Origin: Acetobacteraceae bacterium
Lineage (GTDB): Bacteria > Pseudomonadota > Alphaproteobacteria > Acetobacterales > Acetobacteraceae
Length of the DNA stretch: 64,000 nt
Direction of reading: 5' to 3'
Assembly: GCA_025354865.1 (NCBI GenBank)
Contig: JANXMB010000170.1
Span: forward strand, 1-64,000
Shown: one piece after another, positions 34,400 through 44,198 of the stretch
Layout of the letters: every line of letters starts with the position of its first letter
How positions within the stretch are numbered: position 1 is the stretch's first letter
The notes under the pieces: model-generated
What the model was told of the DNA's origin: nothing
Database searches by the model: none
Seen by the model: the letters and a program-made list of their open reading frames with translations, nothing else
Made by a program: the position numbers and the translations under genes

Positions 34400-36040
34400 C
34401 TACGCCAGAACCATCCCCGCATACCCCGCAGCCGCCACGGCGTCGCAGCGTTCGCGATACTGCGGGGCGCCGCCCTGGTATTGCAGCACCCGCCGCACAT
34501 TCCGGCCCTCGACGTTGGAGTTGATGCCGGTCAGCCACGAATCCACCTGCGTGTACAGCATCCCCGCCGCGACTTCGTCCACATGGCGCGACCAGTCGGC
34601 CTCGGCGTCCGGCAGGGCTTCGAAGCGGGTGATGCCGTGGGCGCTGGCGTAACCGATCAAGTCGGACGCCCAATCGACGTTCTGCTCGATACAACGGGGA
34701 ATATTGCATCGGGTGGACGCATTGTGCGGCCCGACGATGGTCAGCAGGTTCGGAAAATCGGTCGACATCGTGCCCAGGAAGGTCTTCGGCCCGTCCGCCC
34801 AGTGTTGCTTCAAGGTCTTGCCGCCGACGCCACGGACATCGATGCGTTCGAACGCCCCCAGCACGGCGTCGAAACCGGTCGCATAGATAATGATATCGAA
34901 ATCGTACGACCGATCCGAACAGGCGATGCCGGTTTCGGTGACCCGCAGGATCGGGGTTTCCACCGTATCCACCAAATGCACATGCGGCAGATTGTAGGCC
35001 TCGTAATATCCGGTCTCCTGCGGTACCCGGCGGGTACCGAAACCGTGGTTCTTCGGGATCAGCCGCTCCGCCACCACCGGGTCCTTCACCCGTTGGCGAA
35101 TCTTCGTCGCAACGAATGCGCTGAACAAAGCATTCGCTTTCAAATCGGTCAGCACATCGCGGAAATTCGCCATCCAGATGCTGAAACCCGGTTCGGCGTA
35201 TAACCGTTCCCAGTTGGCCTCCCGTTCCTCCGGCGTCACTTCGAACGTGCCGCGCGGGTCGGTGTCGTGGATGTAGCAGCCCGGCGTCTGGCGCAGCCGT
35301 TCGAACATCGCCGGATAGCCGGCCTTGATCCGCACCTGTTCCGCGTCGGAAATCTTCGCATTATGCAGCGGGGTGCACCAATTCGCAGTGCGTTGAAACA
35401 CGGTCAACGACCCGACCAGCGGTGCGATCGTCTGAATGATTTGCACCCCGGTCGCGCCGGTGCCGATCACGGCGACGCGCTTGCCGGCGAAGTCGATTGC
35501 TTCGTGCGGCCAACGATAGGTGTGGAAGGACCGGCCCTTGAAGTCGGCAATGCCCTCGAATTTCGGCAGCGTATCGGCCGATAGCGGTCCCACGGCGGTG
35601 ATGGCAAAACGGCACCGATATGTCCGGCCGTCGTCCAGGGTCACCGACCATTTGCGCGCGGCCTCATCCCAGATGGCCGAGGCGACGCGGCTGTTGCACT
35701 GGATATCGCGCCGTAGATCGAAACGATCCACCACATAATTCAAATAGCGCTCGGTTTCCGGCTGCGGCGAGAAATGCTCGCTCCAATTCCATTCCTGCAA
35801 CAATGCGTCGGAGAACGCGTAGCCGTAGGTGTAGCTTTCGGAATCGAACCGAGCACCGGGGTAGCGATTCCAGTACCAGGTGCCGCCGATGCCGCCGCCG
35901 GTTTCGAACACTCGGACGGACAGGCCGCGTTCGCGCAACCGGTGCAACTGGTAAATCCCGGCGATGCCGGCGCCGATGACGATGGCGTCGAACTCGGTCG
36001 TCTCGGCGGCAGCGGTCGGGGCGACCATGGTATCGGGCAT
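34400..36040 (-). CDS. FAD-dependent Baeyer-Villiger-type monooxygenase
   Basis: The track starts at 36160 inside a repeat. ATG 36040, preceded by GGAG, is preferred and gives 546 residues. N-terminal FAD site AIVIGAGIAGIYQLHRL, then GGGIGGTWYWNRYPGARFD, the Baeyer-Villiger fingerprint FKGRSFHTYRWP, and a second Rossmann site VAVIGTGATGVQIIQTI for NADPH. This set marks class B BVMOs, which insert oxygen into ketones. Substrates could be cyclic ketones, steroids or aryl ketones. It converges on the acyl-CoA dehydrogenase pair, hinting at a shared degradative route, although they are on opposite strands. Confidence 0.92.
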   Translation of the reverse strand: MPDTMVAPTAAAETTEFDAIVIGAGIAGIYQLHRLRERGLSVRVFETGGGIGGTWYWNRYPGARFDSESYTYGYAFSDALLQEWNWSEHFSPQPETERYLNYVVDRFDLRRDIQCNSRVASAIWDEAARKWSVTLDDGRTYRCRFAITAVGPLSADTLPKFEGIADFKGRSFHTYRWPHEAIDFAGKRVAVIGTGATGVQIIQTIAPLVGSLTVFQRTANWCTPLHNAKISDAEQVRIKAGYPAMFERLRQTPGCYIHDTDPRGTFEVTPEEREANWERLYAEPGFSIWMANFRDVLTDLKANALFSAFVATKIRQRVKDPVVAERLIPKNHGFGTRRVPQETGYYEAYNLPHVHLVDTVETPILRVTETGIACSDRSYDFDIIIYATGFDAVLGAFERIDVRGVGGKTLKQHWADGPKTFLGTMSTDFPNLLTIVGPHNASTRCNIPRCIEQNVDWASDLIGYASAHGITRFEALPDAEADWSRHVDEVAAGMLYTQVDSWLTGINSNVEGRNVRRVLQYQGGAPQYRERCDAVAAAGYAGMVLA

Positions 36041-36130
36041 GCGTCGGTTCTCCATATCGTGTTCGGTGCGGCGCGCATCATCGCCAAAACGCACGCCGCT
36101 GCAACGTGGATCGCTGCAACGTGGATCGGT

Positions 36131-36248
36131 TAGAGCGTGATCGCCTGAGGTTGACTTCAACCTCGGGCGTGAATCACCCTCTCAAACAAAGGCTTAGACC
36201 ATGATCCAACGCCGAGATCGCGTGCAACCTCAAACGATCATGGTCTAA
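36131..36248 (+). repeat. 118-bp double-palindrome intergenic element (family 2), copy A
   Basis: The left hairpin is GTGAT...ATCAC enclosing GCC-T-GAGGTTGA / TCAACCTC-G-GGC. The right hairpin is a perfect 13-bp inverted repeat TTAGACCATGATC / GATCATGGTCTAA (36194-36206 and 36236-36248). The right end contains the aminotransferase stop codon. Copies at 38.75 and 53.62 kb differ by only a few bases. The layout is like the rhizobial RIME element of about 108 bp with two palindromes. Confidence 0.9.
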
Positions 36249-37417
36249 GCCAACGCGCGCAAACGCTCCGGGACGGCGGCGATCGCGTCGAGATCCACAT
36301 TGGCGAAGGCCAGCCGCAGATGCCGATCCTGGCCGGGGCCGAAGAACGGGCCGACCAGGGACACCAGCCCGCATTCGGCTGCCAAGGCCTCCCCGATCTG
36401 CATCGCGTCGCGGGGGCCGTCGGGGATGCGGATATAGGCGAAATAGGTGCCCAACGCGTCGATCTTCCAATTCTGCAAGCGGCCCACACCCTCGCGGAAC
36501 ACGCGGGCGCGCTCGGCGATGATCGCGCGGTTGCCGGCTTTCCAGTCGTGCAGGTTGTCCACCGCCCAGGTCAGGCCGGGCAGGGGGCCGCGCGGCGGGC
36601 AAATCTGCATGGTGTCCAGCACCTTGTTCAATTCCGTGCGGACGCGTGGCCCGCAAACCACGGCTCCGGTCCGATGGCCGGCCACGCAATAGGCTTTCGA
36701 GAACGAATACAGATGCACAATCCCGTCGCGCCAGGACGGGTCCTGAAACAGGCGATGCGGCGGCAGGGCGCTGTCCGGCAGGAAATCGCGGTAGGATTCA
36801 TCGACGATCAGCCAAACCCCGCGTTCCCGGCACAGGGCGGCAAAGCGCGCGATGACGTCGGGCGGATAAACCGCACCGGTCGGATTGTTCGGGCTGATCA
36901 GCACCACCACGCGAGTCCGATCCGTCATCAACGCCGCCGCCCGATCCGGGTCCGGCACGAACCCGTCTTCCGCTCGGCATGGCAGCGGCAGCGTTTCCAG
37001 CCCCTGCATGGTCACCGCCATGGCATTGTTGAAATACCAGGGCACCGGCAGCATCACCTGATCGCCCACGCTGCACAGCACCGTCAGCGCCATGGTAAAC
37101 GCCAGATTGGCCCCGGCGGTGATCGCCACGTCGCCCGCCGCGATCTCGGCGCCATAGACCCGCGCGATATCCCCCGCCAGCGCCGCGCGCAGCGATTCGT
37201 CGCCATCGATGGTGCCGTAGCGGGCTTGGATCGGGGATTCCGCCCCCTCCGCCAGCCGACGCGCCAGTTCGGGATGGGTCGGATAGCCCGGCACTGCCTG
37301 GGTCAGGTCGATCGTTGGCCCCGCGCGGCCGTCGTAGCGCAGCGCCCAGGCCTTGGCGGTGGGGATCGGGGCCGCGAACGTGTCGCGGATGCGGGACGAC
37401 AGGGGGGGAGCGTTCAT
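36245..37417 (-). CDS. PLP-dependent class I/II aminotransferase
   Basis: This 390-residue fold-type I aminotransferase has DLTQAVPGYPTHPELARRL, RYGTIDGDESLRAALA, ITAGANLAFTMALT, VLISPNNPTGAVYPPDVI, IVDESYRDFL, and the PLP-lysine motif YSFSKAYCVAGHRTG. The C-terminal Arg-containing region (DRHLRLAFANVD) binds the substrate carboxylate. It probably transaminates an amino acid such as aromatic, aspartate-like or methionine-type substrates. Specificity is not evident. Its TAG stop lies inside palindromic element copy A. Confidence 0.91.
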   Translation of the reverse strand: MNAPPLSSRIRDTFAAPIPTAKAWALRYDGRAGPTIDLTQAVPGYPTHPELARRLAEGAESPIQARYGTIDGDESLRAALAGDIARVYGAEIAAGDVAITAGANLAFTMALTVLCSVGDQVMLPVPWYFNNAMAVTMQGLETLPLPCRAEDGFVPDPDRAAALMTDRTRVVVLISPNNPTGAVYPPDVIARFAALCRERGVWLIVDESYRDFLPDSALPPHRLFQDPSWRDGIVHLYSFSKAYCVAGHRTGAVVCGPRVRTELNKVLDTMQICPPRGPLPGLTWAVDNLHDWKAGNRAIIAERARVFREGVGRLQNWKIDALGTYFAYIRIPDGPRDAMQIGEALAAECGLVSLVGPFFGPGQDRHLRLAFANVDLDAIAAVPERLRALA

Positions 37418-37443
37418 CCCCCCATCTTGCGTCCCCTGCGCCG

Positions 37444-38721
37444 TTAGTGGAACCCCGCCATTGCCGGTCCCACCGCACCCGGTCGCCGAGCGGCCAGCAG
37501 TTGCGCGGCGGCGTCGGGCCGATCAGCCAGGACGTAGGCCCGCAGCAGGGTAAATTCCATCAAATCCACCTGCGCATTGCTCCCGCCGATCCGCCCGCGC
37601 TCGGGGAGCAAAGGTTCGATCAGCGCGATGGCGGCGGCGTAGTCGGCACGCTCGAACGCGGCGAAAGCACGCCCGAGATCGGGGACGGTGTGGCCGGCCG
37701 GGTAGGCCTGGCTTTCGATGCTGCGAATGCGGGTCTGCAACGCTTCGGACTCGCCGGTCACGGCATCCGCGAGGGCGATGTGCCAATCCAGCAGGTTCAT
37801 CCCCGGCTGCGGGAAGGTCGCATGCGCGTAGTCCCGCAATGCGGCCCAACGGGCGGTGTCGCGCTTGTGCCCGGCGAGTTCGCTGCGCCACAGGAAGGCG
37901 GCGGCGTCGAACATCTTGTTGGGCGGCGGGCCGGGGTAGTCGTCGGCGCCGAAGCTCTCGGCAAACATGCGGTTGCCTTCTTCGACGTTGCCGCGATGCA
38001 GCTCGAACAGCGCAAGATGCCAGCTCAAGTGGCCGTGCATGCCGCCGAAGCGGGTGTAGCCTTGCAGCCAATCGCGGATGAAGGCGATGCCTTCGTCGGT
38101 TTGGCCGTCCTCGTAACAAATATGGGCAAACGCATGCGCGACCGACCCGTTGGCGCGGTTGGCGGCCAAGGAACGTTCGACGATCGCGCGGCCTTCCCGC
38201 AGGCGCCCGGCCTCGGCCACCGCCATCCCATGATGCGCGCCGAACCACCAATCCGCGCCGTAGGCCGGGGCGAGCGTGTCCAGATACGCCGCCAGTTCCT
38301 GCACCCGTTCGGTGCGGCCGGAAATGCCGATCAGGCCGATCTGGTTGGCGGTGGTCGCCAGCACCATCGCATCGGTCGGCCAGCGATCGGTGTGGGCACG
38401 CACAGCGGCCAGGGTTGCGTCCGCCTGCCCCTCGATTGCCAGCCGGAACACTTCGATGGCCCCGGCCGCCCGCGCGTCGGTCGGGCAGGCCGCAGCGCAA
38501 GCGATGGCTTCCCGAGCGGCAGCGGTTTTACCGCCGAGGTGCAGCACCCGCGCCTTGCCCGCATGCGCCAAAGCGAAGTCCGGATCGGCCGCAATTGCCC
38601 GATCGAACGCGGCCGGCGCGCCGGGATACAGCGTCAGCAGCAGATTGCAGGCCTCGTTATAGGCATCGCAGGCGGCGGCCGATGCGGTGCCAAGGGATAG
38701 GCCGTAACGATCGACGAACAT
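37444..38721 (-). CDS. TTC38-like tetratricopeptide-repeat protein
   Basis: The 425-residue helical-repeat protein has ACDAYNEACNLLLTLYPGAPAAF, FALAHAGKARVLHLGGK, ATTANQIGLIGISGRTERV, ADWWFGAHHGMAVAEAGRL, HAFAHICYEDGQTDEGIAF and MHGHLSWHLALFELHRGN, matching bacterial relatives of the tetratricopeptide protein 38 family. It has no signal peptide or membrane segment. Function is unknown. The conserved His residues in the ADWWFGAHH and HGHLSWHLAL blocks hint at more than a scaffold. It sits upstream of the aminotransferase gene with a 26-bp gap, suggesting an operon. Confidence 0.85.
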   Translation of the reverse strand: MFVDRYGLSLGTASAAACDAYNEACNLLLTLYPGAPAAFDRAIAADPDFALAHAGKARVLHLGGKTAAAREAIACAAACPTDARAAGAIEVFRLAIEGQADATLAAVRAHTDRWPTDAMVLATTANQIGLIGISGRTERVQELAAYLDTLAPAYGADWWFGAHHGMAVAEAGRLREGRAIVERSLAANRANGSVAHAFAHICYEDGQTDEGIAFIRDWLQGYTRFGGMHGHLSWHLALFELHRGNVEEGNRMFAESFGADDYPGPPPNKMFDAAAFLWRSELAGHKRDTARWAALRDYAHATFPQPGMNLLDWHIALADAVTGESEALQTRIRSIESQAYPAGHTVPDLGRAFAAFERADYAAAIALIEPLLPERGRIGGSNAQVDLMEFTLLRAYVLADRPDAAAQLLAARRPGAVGPAMAGFH

Positions 38722-38750
38722 GGCGGTTTCCTCGGTTCAACTTCGGGGTT

Positions 38751-38868
38751 TAGAGCGTGATCGCCTGAGGTTGACTTCAACCTCGGGCGTGAATCACCCT
38801 CTCAAACAACGGCTTAGACCATGATCCAACGCCGAGATCGCGTGCAACCTCAAACGATCATGGTCTAG
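38751..38868 (+). repeat. 118-bp double-palindrome intergenic element (family 2), copy B
   Basis: This copy matches copy A except for a few positions (AAC for AAA in the linker, TAG for TAA at the right end). The right palindrome is 12 bp here. As in copy A, the right end carries the stop codon (TAG) of a minus-strand gene, the Hint-domain gene. Confidence 0.9.
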
Positions 38869-41324
38869 GCCACCCTTTGGCTTGTGTTGGACGGGGTGCG
38901 GATGGCGAATTGGCGCGGCCGCGGCGCGGCATAGCGGGTTGTGCCGCCCAGCGTGACGATCGCCTCCACCGTCCCCGATTCGAAGCCGTCGAACAAGCCG
39001 ATCGGCAAATGGCCGTCGCCATCGGTCCAGCGGTAATCCTCGGCCGGTTCGTAGCCGTGGAACCCGTCCTCCAACCGCGCATCGTCGGCGTCGATGGCGG
39101 CATGCTGGCGCCCGCGCCACAACGCGATGCGCCGGATGGCCACGCCCAGGCAACGCGGCTCCCGCATCAAGCCCAGTTCCGCCGGCACGACGCTGCGGGA
39201 GACGATCCGGACCGAGCGCGGTCGTTCCGGCACCCGAAACACCCGATCGGCGCCGGAGGATCGGGCGACATCGATCCGCTGCCCATCGACCAGCAGATGC
39301 ACATCGGGATCGTCGGTCATCGGCGGCGCCACGATCGGACCCGCGCGTTCGAGGAACCGGGTCCAGGCGGCATCGACCGCCGGGCCGCCGGTCGCGACCG
39401 GGGCGAAAGCCGGCATCGGCGGTTTGTGCCAGGCAGTGTTGCTGTTGCCGAACATCCAGCGGTTGCCGTCGTCGCGATAGGTCTCGGCCGGTGCACCGTT
39501 GGCTAGGATCGCGTCGTGGGTTTCGAGTTCGATATGGAACAGCGCGACCTCCCCGGTTTTGCGATCCCAGCGGATGGTGCGGTGGTTGATCAGGAACTCC
39601 ACCGGCATGAGCACGCCGCCGATGTAGAACGCATGCGCCTTCGTCACCCGCAGGTCGGCGTTCGGCACATTGTCGGCGAAGGCGCCCTTGCGCACGATGA
39701 CCGGGGTTGCCGCATTGGGCTTGCCACGGGTTGCCAGCACCTGGCCGCGACCGACCCAGCGGATGAACCGCACGACGCCCGACACGGTGGTGACGGGATC
39801 GCCGACCGACAATGCCTCGATGGCGACTTCCCCGGCCGGGGTCATGATCATGGTGCCCGGCAGGAAACACACCGGCGACGCCCCGAGGCCGATGGCCTGG
39901 CTTTTGTCGTCCACAATTTGGTTGCTGATCGGGTAGGTGCCGGCGTTCGTCCCGTCGGTGAAATATAGCGTGTTCTTGTTGGGGCCGCCGACATTGGACA
40001 GGAACTGAACCCCGTTCCCGGTGCTGACGAAATTCCAGAAACGGTCCGTATCGGTCGGCCCCCCCGTGCCGGGATCGATCTGGGTGAAGATGCGCTGCGT
40101 GCCCGCCACGGTGCCGTCGGTCACCCATAGCTGGATGCCGTTCAGGAAAGCATCCGTGCTGAAGGTCGATCCGGTCGCGGTCGCGCCGAACACGACCCGT
40201 CCATCGGGCAGCGTGGCCATCTGCTTACCCGGCACGAACCCCGTGGCCGTGGGGGTCCCCGTGTTGAGCGCCTTGAGCAGGATCGTACCGCTGCCCGTGC
40301 CGTCGGACGACCAAACGCCGTTTTGGTCGGCCCAGATGACTTTGCTGCCGGTGCTCGCCGCTCGGCCTGGGCCGAAACTGTCGGCATCGGGGGACACGCT
40401 GGTGCTGAGCAGGCCACCGTCGGTGCCGTCGGTCGAGTAGAGAAGGCGGGTGTTAGAGGAACCCAAATCGGCCATGAACAAGACGCGCGTGCCGATCGAG
40501 ATGAAACCGCTCAACCCGGCGGTGCTGTTGGGCTGGCCGAAACTCAAATCCTGGAACTGGTGCGGGCTGACCAGCCGGGTCCCGGCGGCGGTGCCGTCGG
40601 TGGCCCAAAGCTGCACCCCGTCGCTGAACTCGTTGCTGGCGGTCGAACCATTGCTGGTCGCCCCGAAAATGACCGTCCCGTTCGACAGCGCCGCCATCTG
40701 GTGGCCAGCGAGAAACCCGATGCTCGCGGCGTTCCCCGGCGCCGATTGCTTGAGCAGGTTTTCGCTGCCGGCGGTACCGTTGGTCGCGAAAACACCGAAT
40801 GAGGACGCATAAATGAACCGCGTGCCGATGCTTATCCCATTGCCGGAGCCGATGGAGGCATCGTCGAGGTTATACGCCGAGGAGACGTGCACAACGTTCG
40901 TGCCGTCGGTCGCGAGCAAGGTGTTCTGGTTGGTGGCGCCGATATTCTGCTCGAACAGCACGATGTTGTTGTACGCCGTGAAGCCGGCGAAGACGTAGGG
41001 GTCGTTGGCCTGCCCGGACTGGAAGTCGGCCCCCGCCCCGATCACCCGCGTGCCGGCGGCGGTGCCGTCCGTCACCCATAGTTGCAGCCCTTGGACGAAG
41101 GTCAGGCTAATGTTCGACGAAGTCGACCGGGTCGCGAAGACAACCTGCCCGGAGCCGAGGCGCGCCATGGCGTAGCCGGGGCTGAAGCCCAGGGCTGCGA
41201 AGGTGCCGGCGGCGTAGGGCACGACCACGGCATCCGGGGTGCCGACCCTGCTGCCGGTGGTTTCCCACAGGCCCAGTTGGGTGCCCGATGCAGCGCTCAC
41301 CGTGTAAATGAACTGGAAGGCCAT
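38865..41324 (-). CDS. Large beta-propeller-like repeat protein with Hint (hedgehog/intein) domain
   Basis: ATG 41324, preceded by GGAG, gives 819 residues. The 893-residue track ORF adds a basic run-on. The first 480 residues carry about eight degenerate repeats built around LWVTDGTAAGT / VFATNGTAGS / VWSSDGTGSGT, a propeller-type pattern. A Hint domain begins at about residue 485 with CFLPGTMIMTPAGEVAIEAL and SVGDPVTTVSGVVRFIRWVG, and includes LRVTKAHAFYIGGVLMPVEFL. No N-terminal signal peptide is evident, suggesting C-terminal-signal or type I export, or self-processing. Such proteins are typical of Acetobacteraceae, but their function is unknown. Confidence 0.85.
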   Translation of the reverse strand: MAFQFIYTVSAASGTQLGLWETTGSRVGTPDAVVVPYAAGTFAALGFSPGYAMARLGSGQVVFATRSTSSNISLTFVQGLQLWVTDGTAAGTRVIGAGADFQSGQANDPYVFAGFTAYNNIVLFEQNIGATNQNTLLATDGTNVVHVSSAYNLDDASIGSGNGISIGTRFIYASSFGVFATNGTAGSENLLKQSAPGNAASIGFLAGHQMAALSNGTVIFGATSNGSTASNEFSDGVQLWATDGTAAGTRLVSPHQFQDLSFGQPNSTAGLSGFISIGTRVLFMADLGSSNTRLLYSTDGTDGGLLSTSVSPDADSFGPGRAASTGSKVIWADQNGVWSSDGTGSGTILLKALNTGTPTATGFVPGKQMATLPDGRVVFGATATGSTFSTDAFLNGIQLWVTDGTVAGTQRIFTQIDPGTGGPTDTDRFWNFVSTGNGVQFLSNVGGPNKNTLYFTDGTNAGTYPISNQIVDDKSQAIGLGASPVCFLPGTMIMTPAGEVAIEALSVGDPVTTVSGVVRFIRWVGRGQVLATRGKPNAATPVIVRKGAFADNVPNADLRVTKAHAFYIGGVLMPVEFLINHRTIRWDRKTGEVALFHIELETHDAILANGAPAETYRDDGNRWMFGNSNTAWHKPPMPAFAPVATGGPAVDAAWTRFLERAGPIVAPPMTDDPDVHLLVDGQRIDVARSSGADRVFRVPERPRSVRIVSRSVVPAELGLMREPRCLGVAIRRIALWRGRQHAAIDADDARLEDGFHGYEPAEDYRWTDGDGHLPIGLFDGFESGTVEAIVTLGGTTRYAAPRPRQFAIRTPSNTSQRVA

Positions 41325-41557
41325 GCGATACGCTCCGGCGACGCCAGTCCCGGCACGGCGCGATCGGCGGGACGATTTCCGCGATCGCACGACCGTCATG
41401 GCCGGCATCGGTTGATGAGGACGAATTCTAGGGGCGGCGGGTGCGCTCTGTCGAGAAATCCGATGAGCCCTTCCGGTCGGGTTCGCGGCGCGCGAAATCG
41501 GGCGCTTGCCTAGGGTTTCCGGGCGCGCTACCTCCGCCGCCGTCAAGGAGACCCCCG

Positions 41558-42787
41558 ATGGCTGTCAAAGATGTGAAGAAGGTCGTGCTCGCGTATTCCG
41601 GCGGGCTGGATACCAGCGTGATCCTGCGCTGGTTGCAAACCACCTATAAATGCGAGGTGGTGACGTTCACCGCCGACCTCGGCCAGGGGGAGGAACTGGA
41701 GCCCGCACGCAAGAAGGCCGAGATGGCCGGCGTGAAGCAAATCTTCATCGACGACCTGCGCGAAACCTTCGTCAAGGACTTCGTCTTCCCGATGTTCCGA
41801 GCGAACACGGTGTACGAGGGCCAGTATCTTCTGGGCACGTCGATCGCGCGCCCGCTGATCGCCCAACGCCAGATCGAAATCGCCGAGATGGTGGGCGCGG
41901 ACGCGGTGGCGCACGGGGCCACGGGGAAGGGCAACGATCAGGTCCGCTTCGAACTGTCCTATTACGCCCTGAAACCCGACATCAAAATCATCGCGCCGTG
42001 GCGGGAATGGGAACTGACCAGCCGCACCCGCCTGCTGGAATTCGCCGAAACCCACCAGATCCCCATCGCCCGGGACAAGCGCGGCGAGGCCCCGTTCAGC
42101 GTGGACGCCAACATGCTGCATTCCTCGTCCGAGGGGAAAATCCTGGAGGATCCGGCGGTCGAGGCCGACGAAATCGTCTACCAGCGCACCATCCGCCCGG
42201 AAGATGCGCCGGACAAAGCGACCGTTATCTCCATCGATTTCGAACACGGCGACGCCGTGGCGATCGACGGCCTGCGCCTGTCCCCGGCGTCGTTGCTGAC
42301 GCGATTGAACGAACTGGGCAAGGCGAACGGCATCGGCCGGCTCGATCTGGTCGAGAACCGGTTCGTCGGCATGAAATCGCGCGGCGTTTACGAAACCCCG
42401 GGCGGCACCATCCTGCTGCAAGCGCACCGCTCGATGGAGAGCATCACCCTGGATCGGGAAGCGGCGCATCTGAAAGACAGCCTCATGCCCCGGTATGCCG
42501 AGCTGATCTATAACGGCTTCTGGTTCAGCCCGGAGCGGCGGATGCTGCAGGCGCTGATCGATACGTCGCAAAACTCGGTGACGGGGCGGGTGCGGCTGAA
42601 ACTGTACAAGGGCAACACGACCTGCATCGGCCGCGAGTCGCCGCACAGCCTATACGACACCCGCGTGGTGACGTTCGAGGACGACCAGGGCGCCTACGAT
42701 CAGGTCGATGCGCAAGGCTTCATCAAGCTGAACGCGCTGCGTCTACGGCTGGGTGCGATGGTCGGTCGGAAGGGCGGCGCGCTTTAG
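41558..42787 (+). CDS. argG: Argininosuccinate synthase
   Basis: ATG 41558 follows an AAGGAG site, giving 409 residues, the normal size. It has the ATP PP-loop [52 protein letters not shown], and [18 protein letters not shown]. It ligates citrulline and aspartate with ATP in arginine biosynthesis. The track extension upstream is leader sequence. No other arginine genes are adjacent. A hairpin terminator follows. Confidence 0.97.
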   Translation: MAVKDVKKVVLAYSGGLDTSVILRWLQTTYKCEVVTFTADLGQGEELEPARKKAEMAGVKQIFIDDLRETFVKDFVFPMFRANTVYEGQYLLGTSIARPLIAQRQIEIAEMVGADAVAHGATGKGNDQVRFELSYYALKPDIKIIAPWREWELTSRTRLLEFAETHQIPIARDKRGEAPFSVDANMLHSSSEGKILEDPAVEADEIVYQRTIRPEDAPDKATVISIDFEHGDAVAIDGLRLSPASLLTRLNELGKANGIGRLDLVENRFVGMKSRGVYETPGGTILLQAHRSMESITLDREAAHLKDSLMPRYAELIYNGFWFSPERRMLQALIDTSQNSVTGRVRLKLYKGNTTCIGRESPHSLYDTRVVTFEDDQGAYDQVDAQGFIKLNALRLRLGAMVGRKGGAL

Positions 42788-42831
42788 GCGATCGCGGGCG
42801 GGCGGATAATACCGGCCTGCCAACAAACATC

Positions 42832-42859
42832 GGCGGCGCGCACCGGGTCCCGCGCCGCC
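42832..42859 (+). terminator. Hairpin terminator after argG
   Basis: A perfect 9-bp stem, GGCGGCGCG / CGCGCCGCC, with a 10-nt loop is followed about 13 nt later by TTTT. It lies 45 bp after the argG stop. Confidence 0.6.
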
Positions 42860-42968
42860 CGCCCGGCGTCTTTTCGTCATGGCATCCGCCCGCCAGCCCC
42901 GATAAGCTGCCGCCGACCATCACCGAACCATCCGCCGACGCTCGGACACCGCAAAAAAATCGAGGACC

Positions 42969-44174
42969 ATGAGCATGTCGATCACTTCGACCATCCGCCT
43001 GACACTGTTGGCAACCGTGTGCATGGCCCTCGGCGGCTGTTCGGAAACCGGCGACGCCTATATCGCCAATATCGATCCCAATCCCTACCCGCCGGCCGAC
43101 GGGCCTGGGGAGGCGATGGACCCCGACGAAATCCAGTCGGCCCGGCGCATCGCCGCCATCATCGAAGCGCATCTGACGAATATGTATCCGAACGGCCAGA
43201 TCCGCCGCGATGCGCACCCGAAATCGACCGGCTGCGTCGATGCAACGTTTACCGTAAATAACGATATCCCGGCGGCCTTGCGCGTTGGCATCTTCGCCGA
43301 ACCCGGTCGTTCCTATCGCGCGGTGATTCGTTTCTCCAATTCGAACGAGGACCCGACCCGCCCCGATCGCGACCCGGACGGGCGCGGGATGGCGATCAAA
43401 CTCTTCGACCTCCAGCCCAATCAGGTGCCGATGACCGCCGATCCGCTGGCAGCGCTGTCGCCGCGCGCGGATATGCCGTTCGTGGCGCCGGACAATATGA
43501 CGCTGGCGGGCAGCCCGTCGCAGGACTTCATCATGATCAGCCACCCGGTTTTCGCGGCCGCCGATGCCGTGGGCTATCGCAAACTCGTCGGTAATACCGA
43601 TTCCACCAGCCCGCTCGCGGCGATCGTGCGCCCGTTCGTGGCGCTGGAGGGGCTGGGCATTTCCGGCATTAAAAACGCCATGGCGATCACCAGCCTGAAA
43701 ATCGATAACCCGTTGTATCAACGGTATTGGTCGATGGTGCCGTATCGACTGGGAACCGGTCCGAGCGCGATCGCAACGAAATTTTCGGTCCTGCCGGTCG
43801 TAACCCCGGCCGAGGCCGCACCGGACCCGGCCGACCCGGAATTTCTGCGCCATGCGATGGTGCGGACGCTGGCGAAGCAGGAGGCGAAATTCGTGTTCGC
43901 CATCCAGCCGCGCACCGAAACGACTTTGCCGGTCGAGGACCCGCGCGTCGATTGGCCGGAATCCGTCGCCCCTTTCCACAACGTGGCAACCATTACGGTG
44001 CCGACCCAGAATTTCAACACCGCGCCGCGCAACACCGCGTGCGAATTGCTGTCCTATTCCCCCTGGCACGCACTGCCGGAGCATCGCCCGCTGGGCGCGG
44101 TCAACCGGATGCGCAAGGTGATTTACGAGACGATCTCCGGCTTCCGGCGCGCGAAGGAAGCGGCGGCCAAATAG
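42969..44174 (+). CDS. Catalase-related heme lipoprotein (SrpA-like)
   Basis: The 401-residue protein has a lipoprotein signal: MALGGC gives an acylated Cys after about 23 residues. The body has the reduced catalase fold of the SrpA group: RRDAHPKSTGCVDATFTVNN (distal His), AVIRFSNSNEDPTRPDRDPDG with GRGMAIKLFD, SHPVFAAADAVGY, and a C-terminal proximal-heme region. It is shorter than true catalases (about 480). Members bind heme and are thought to be peroxidase- or hydroperoxide-processing enzymes. Tethering to a membrane in the periplasm is inferred from the lipobox. No partner gene is linked. Confidence 0.87.
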   Translation: MSMSITSTIRLTLLATVCMALGGCSETGDAYIANIDPNPYPPADGPGEAMDPDEIQSARRIAAIIEAHLTNMYPNGQIRRDAHPKSTGCVDATFTVNNDIPAALRVGIFAEPGRSYRAVIRFSNSNEDPTRPDRDPDGRGMAIKLFDLQPNQVPMTADPLAALSPRADMPFVAPDNMTLAGSPSQDFIMISHPVFAAADAVGYRKLVGNTDSTSPLAAIVRPFVALEGLGISGIKNAMAITSLKIDNPLYQRYWSMVPYRLGTGPSAIATKFSVLPVVTPAEAAPDPADPEFLRHAMVRTLAKQEAKFVFAIQPRTETTLPVEDPRVDWPESVAPFHNVATITVPTQNFNTAPRNTACELLSYSPWHALPEHRPLGAVNRMRKVIYETISGFRRAKEAAAK

Positions 44175-44198
44175 GCGGTTTTTCGGCGGACGGCGCGG

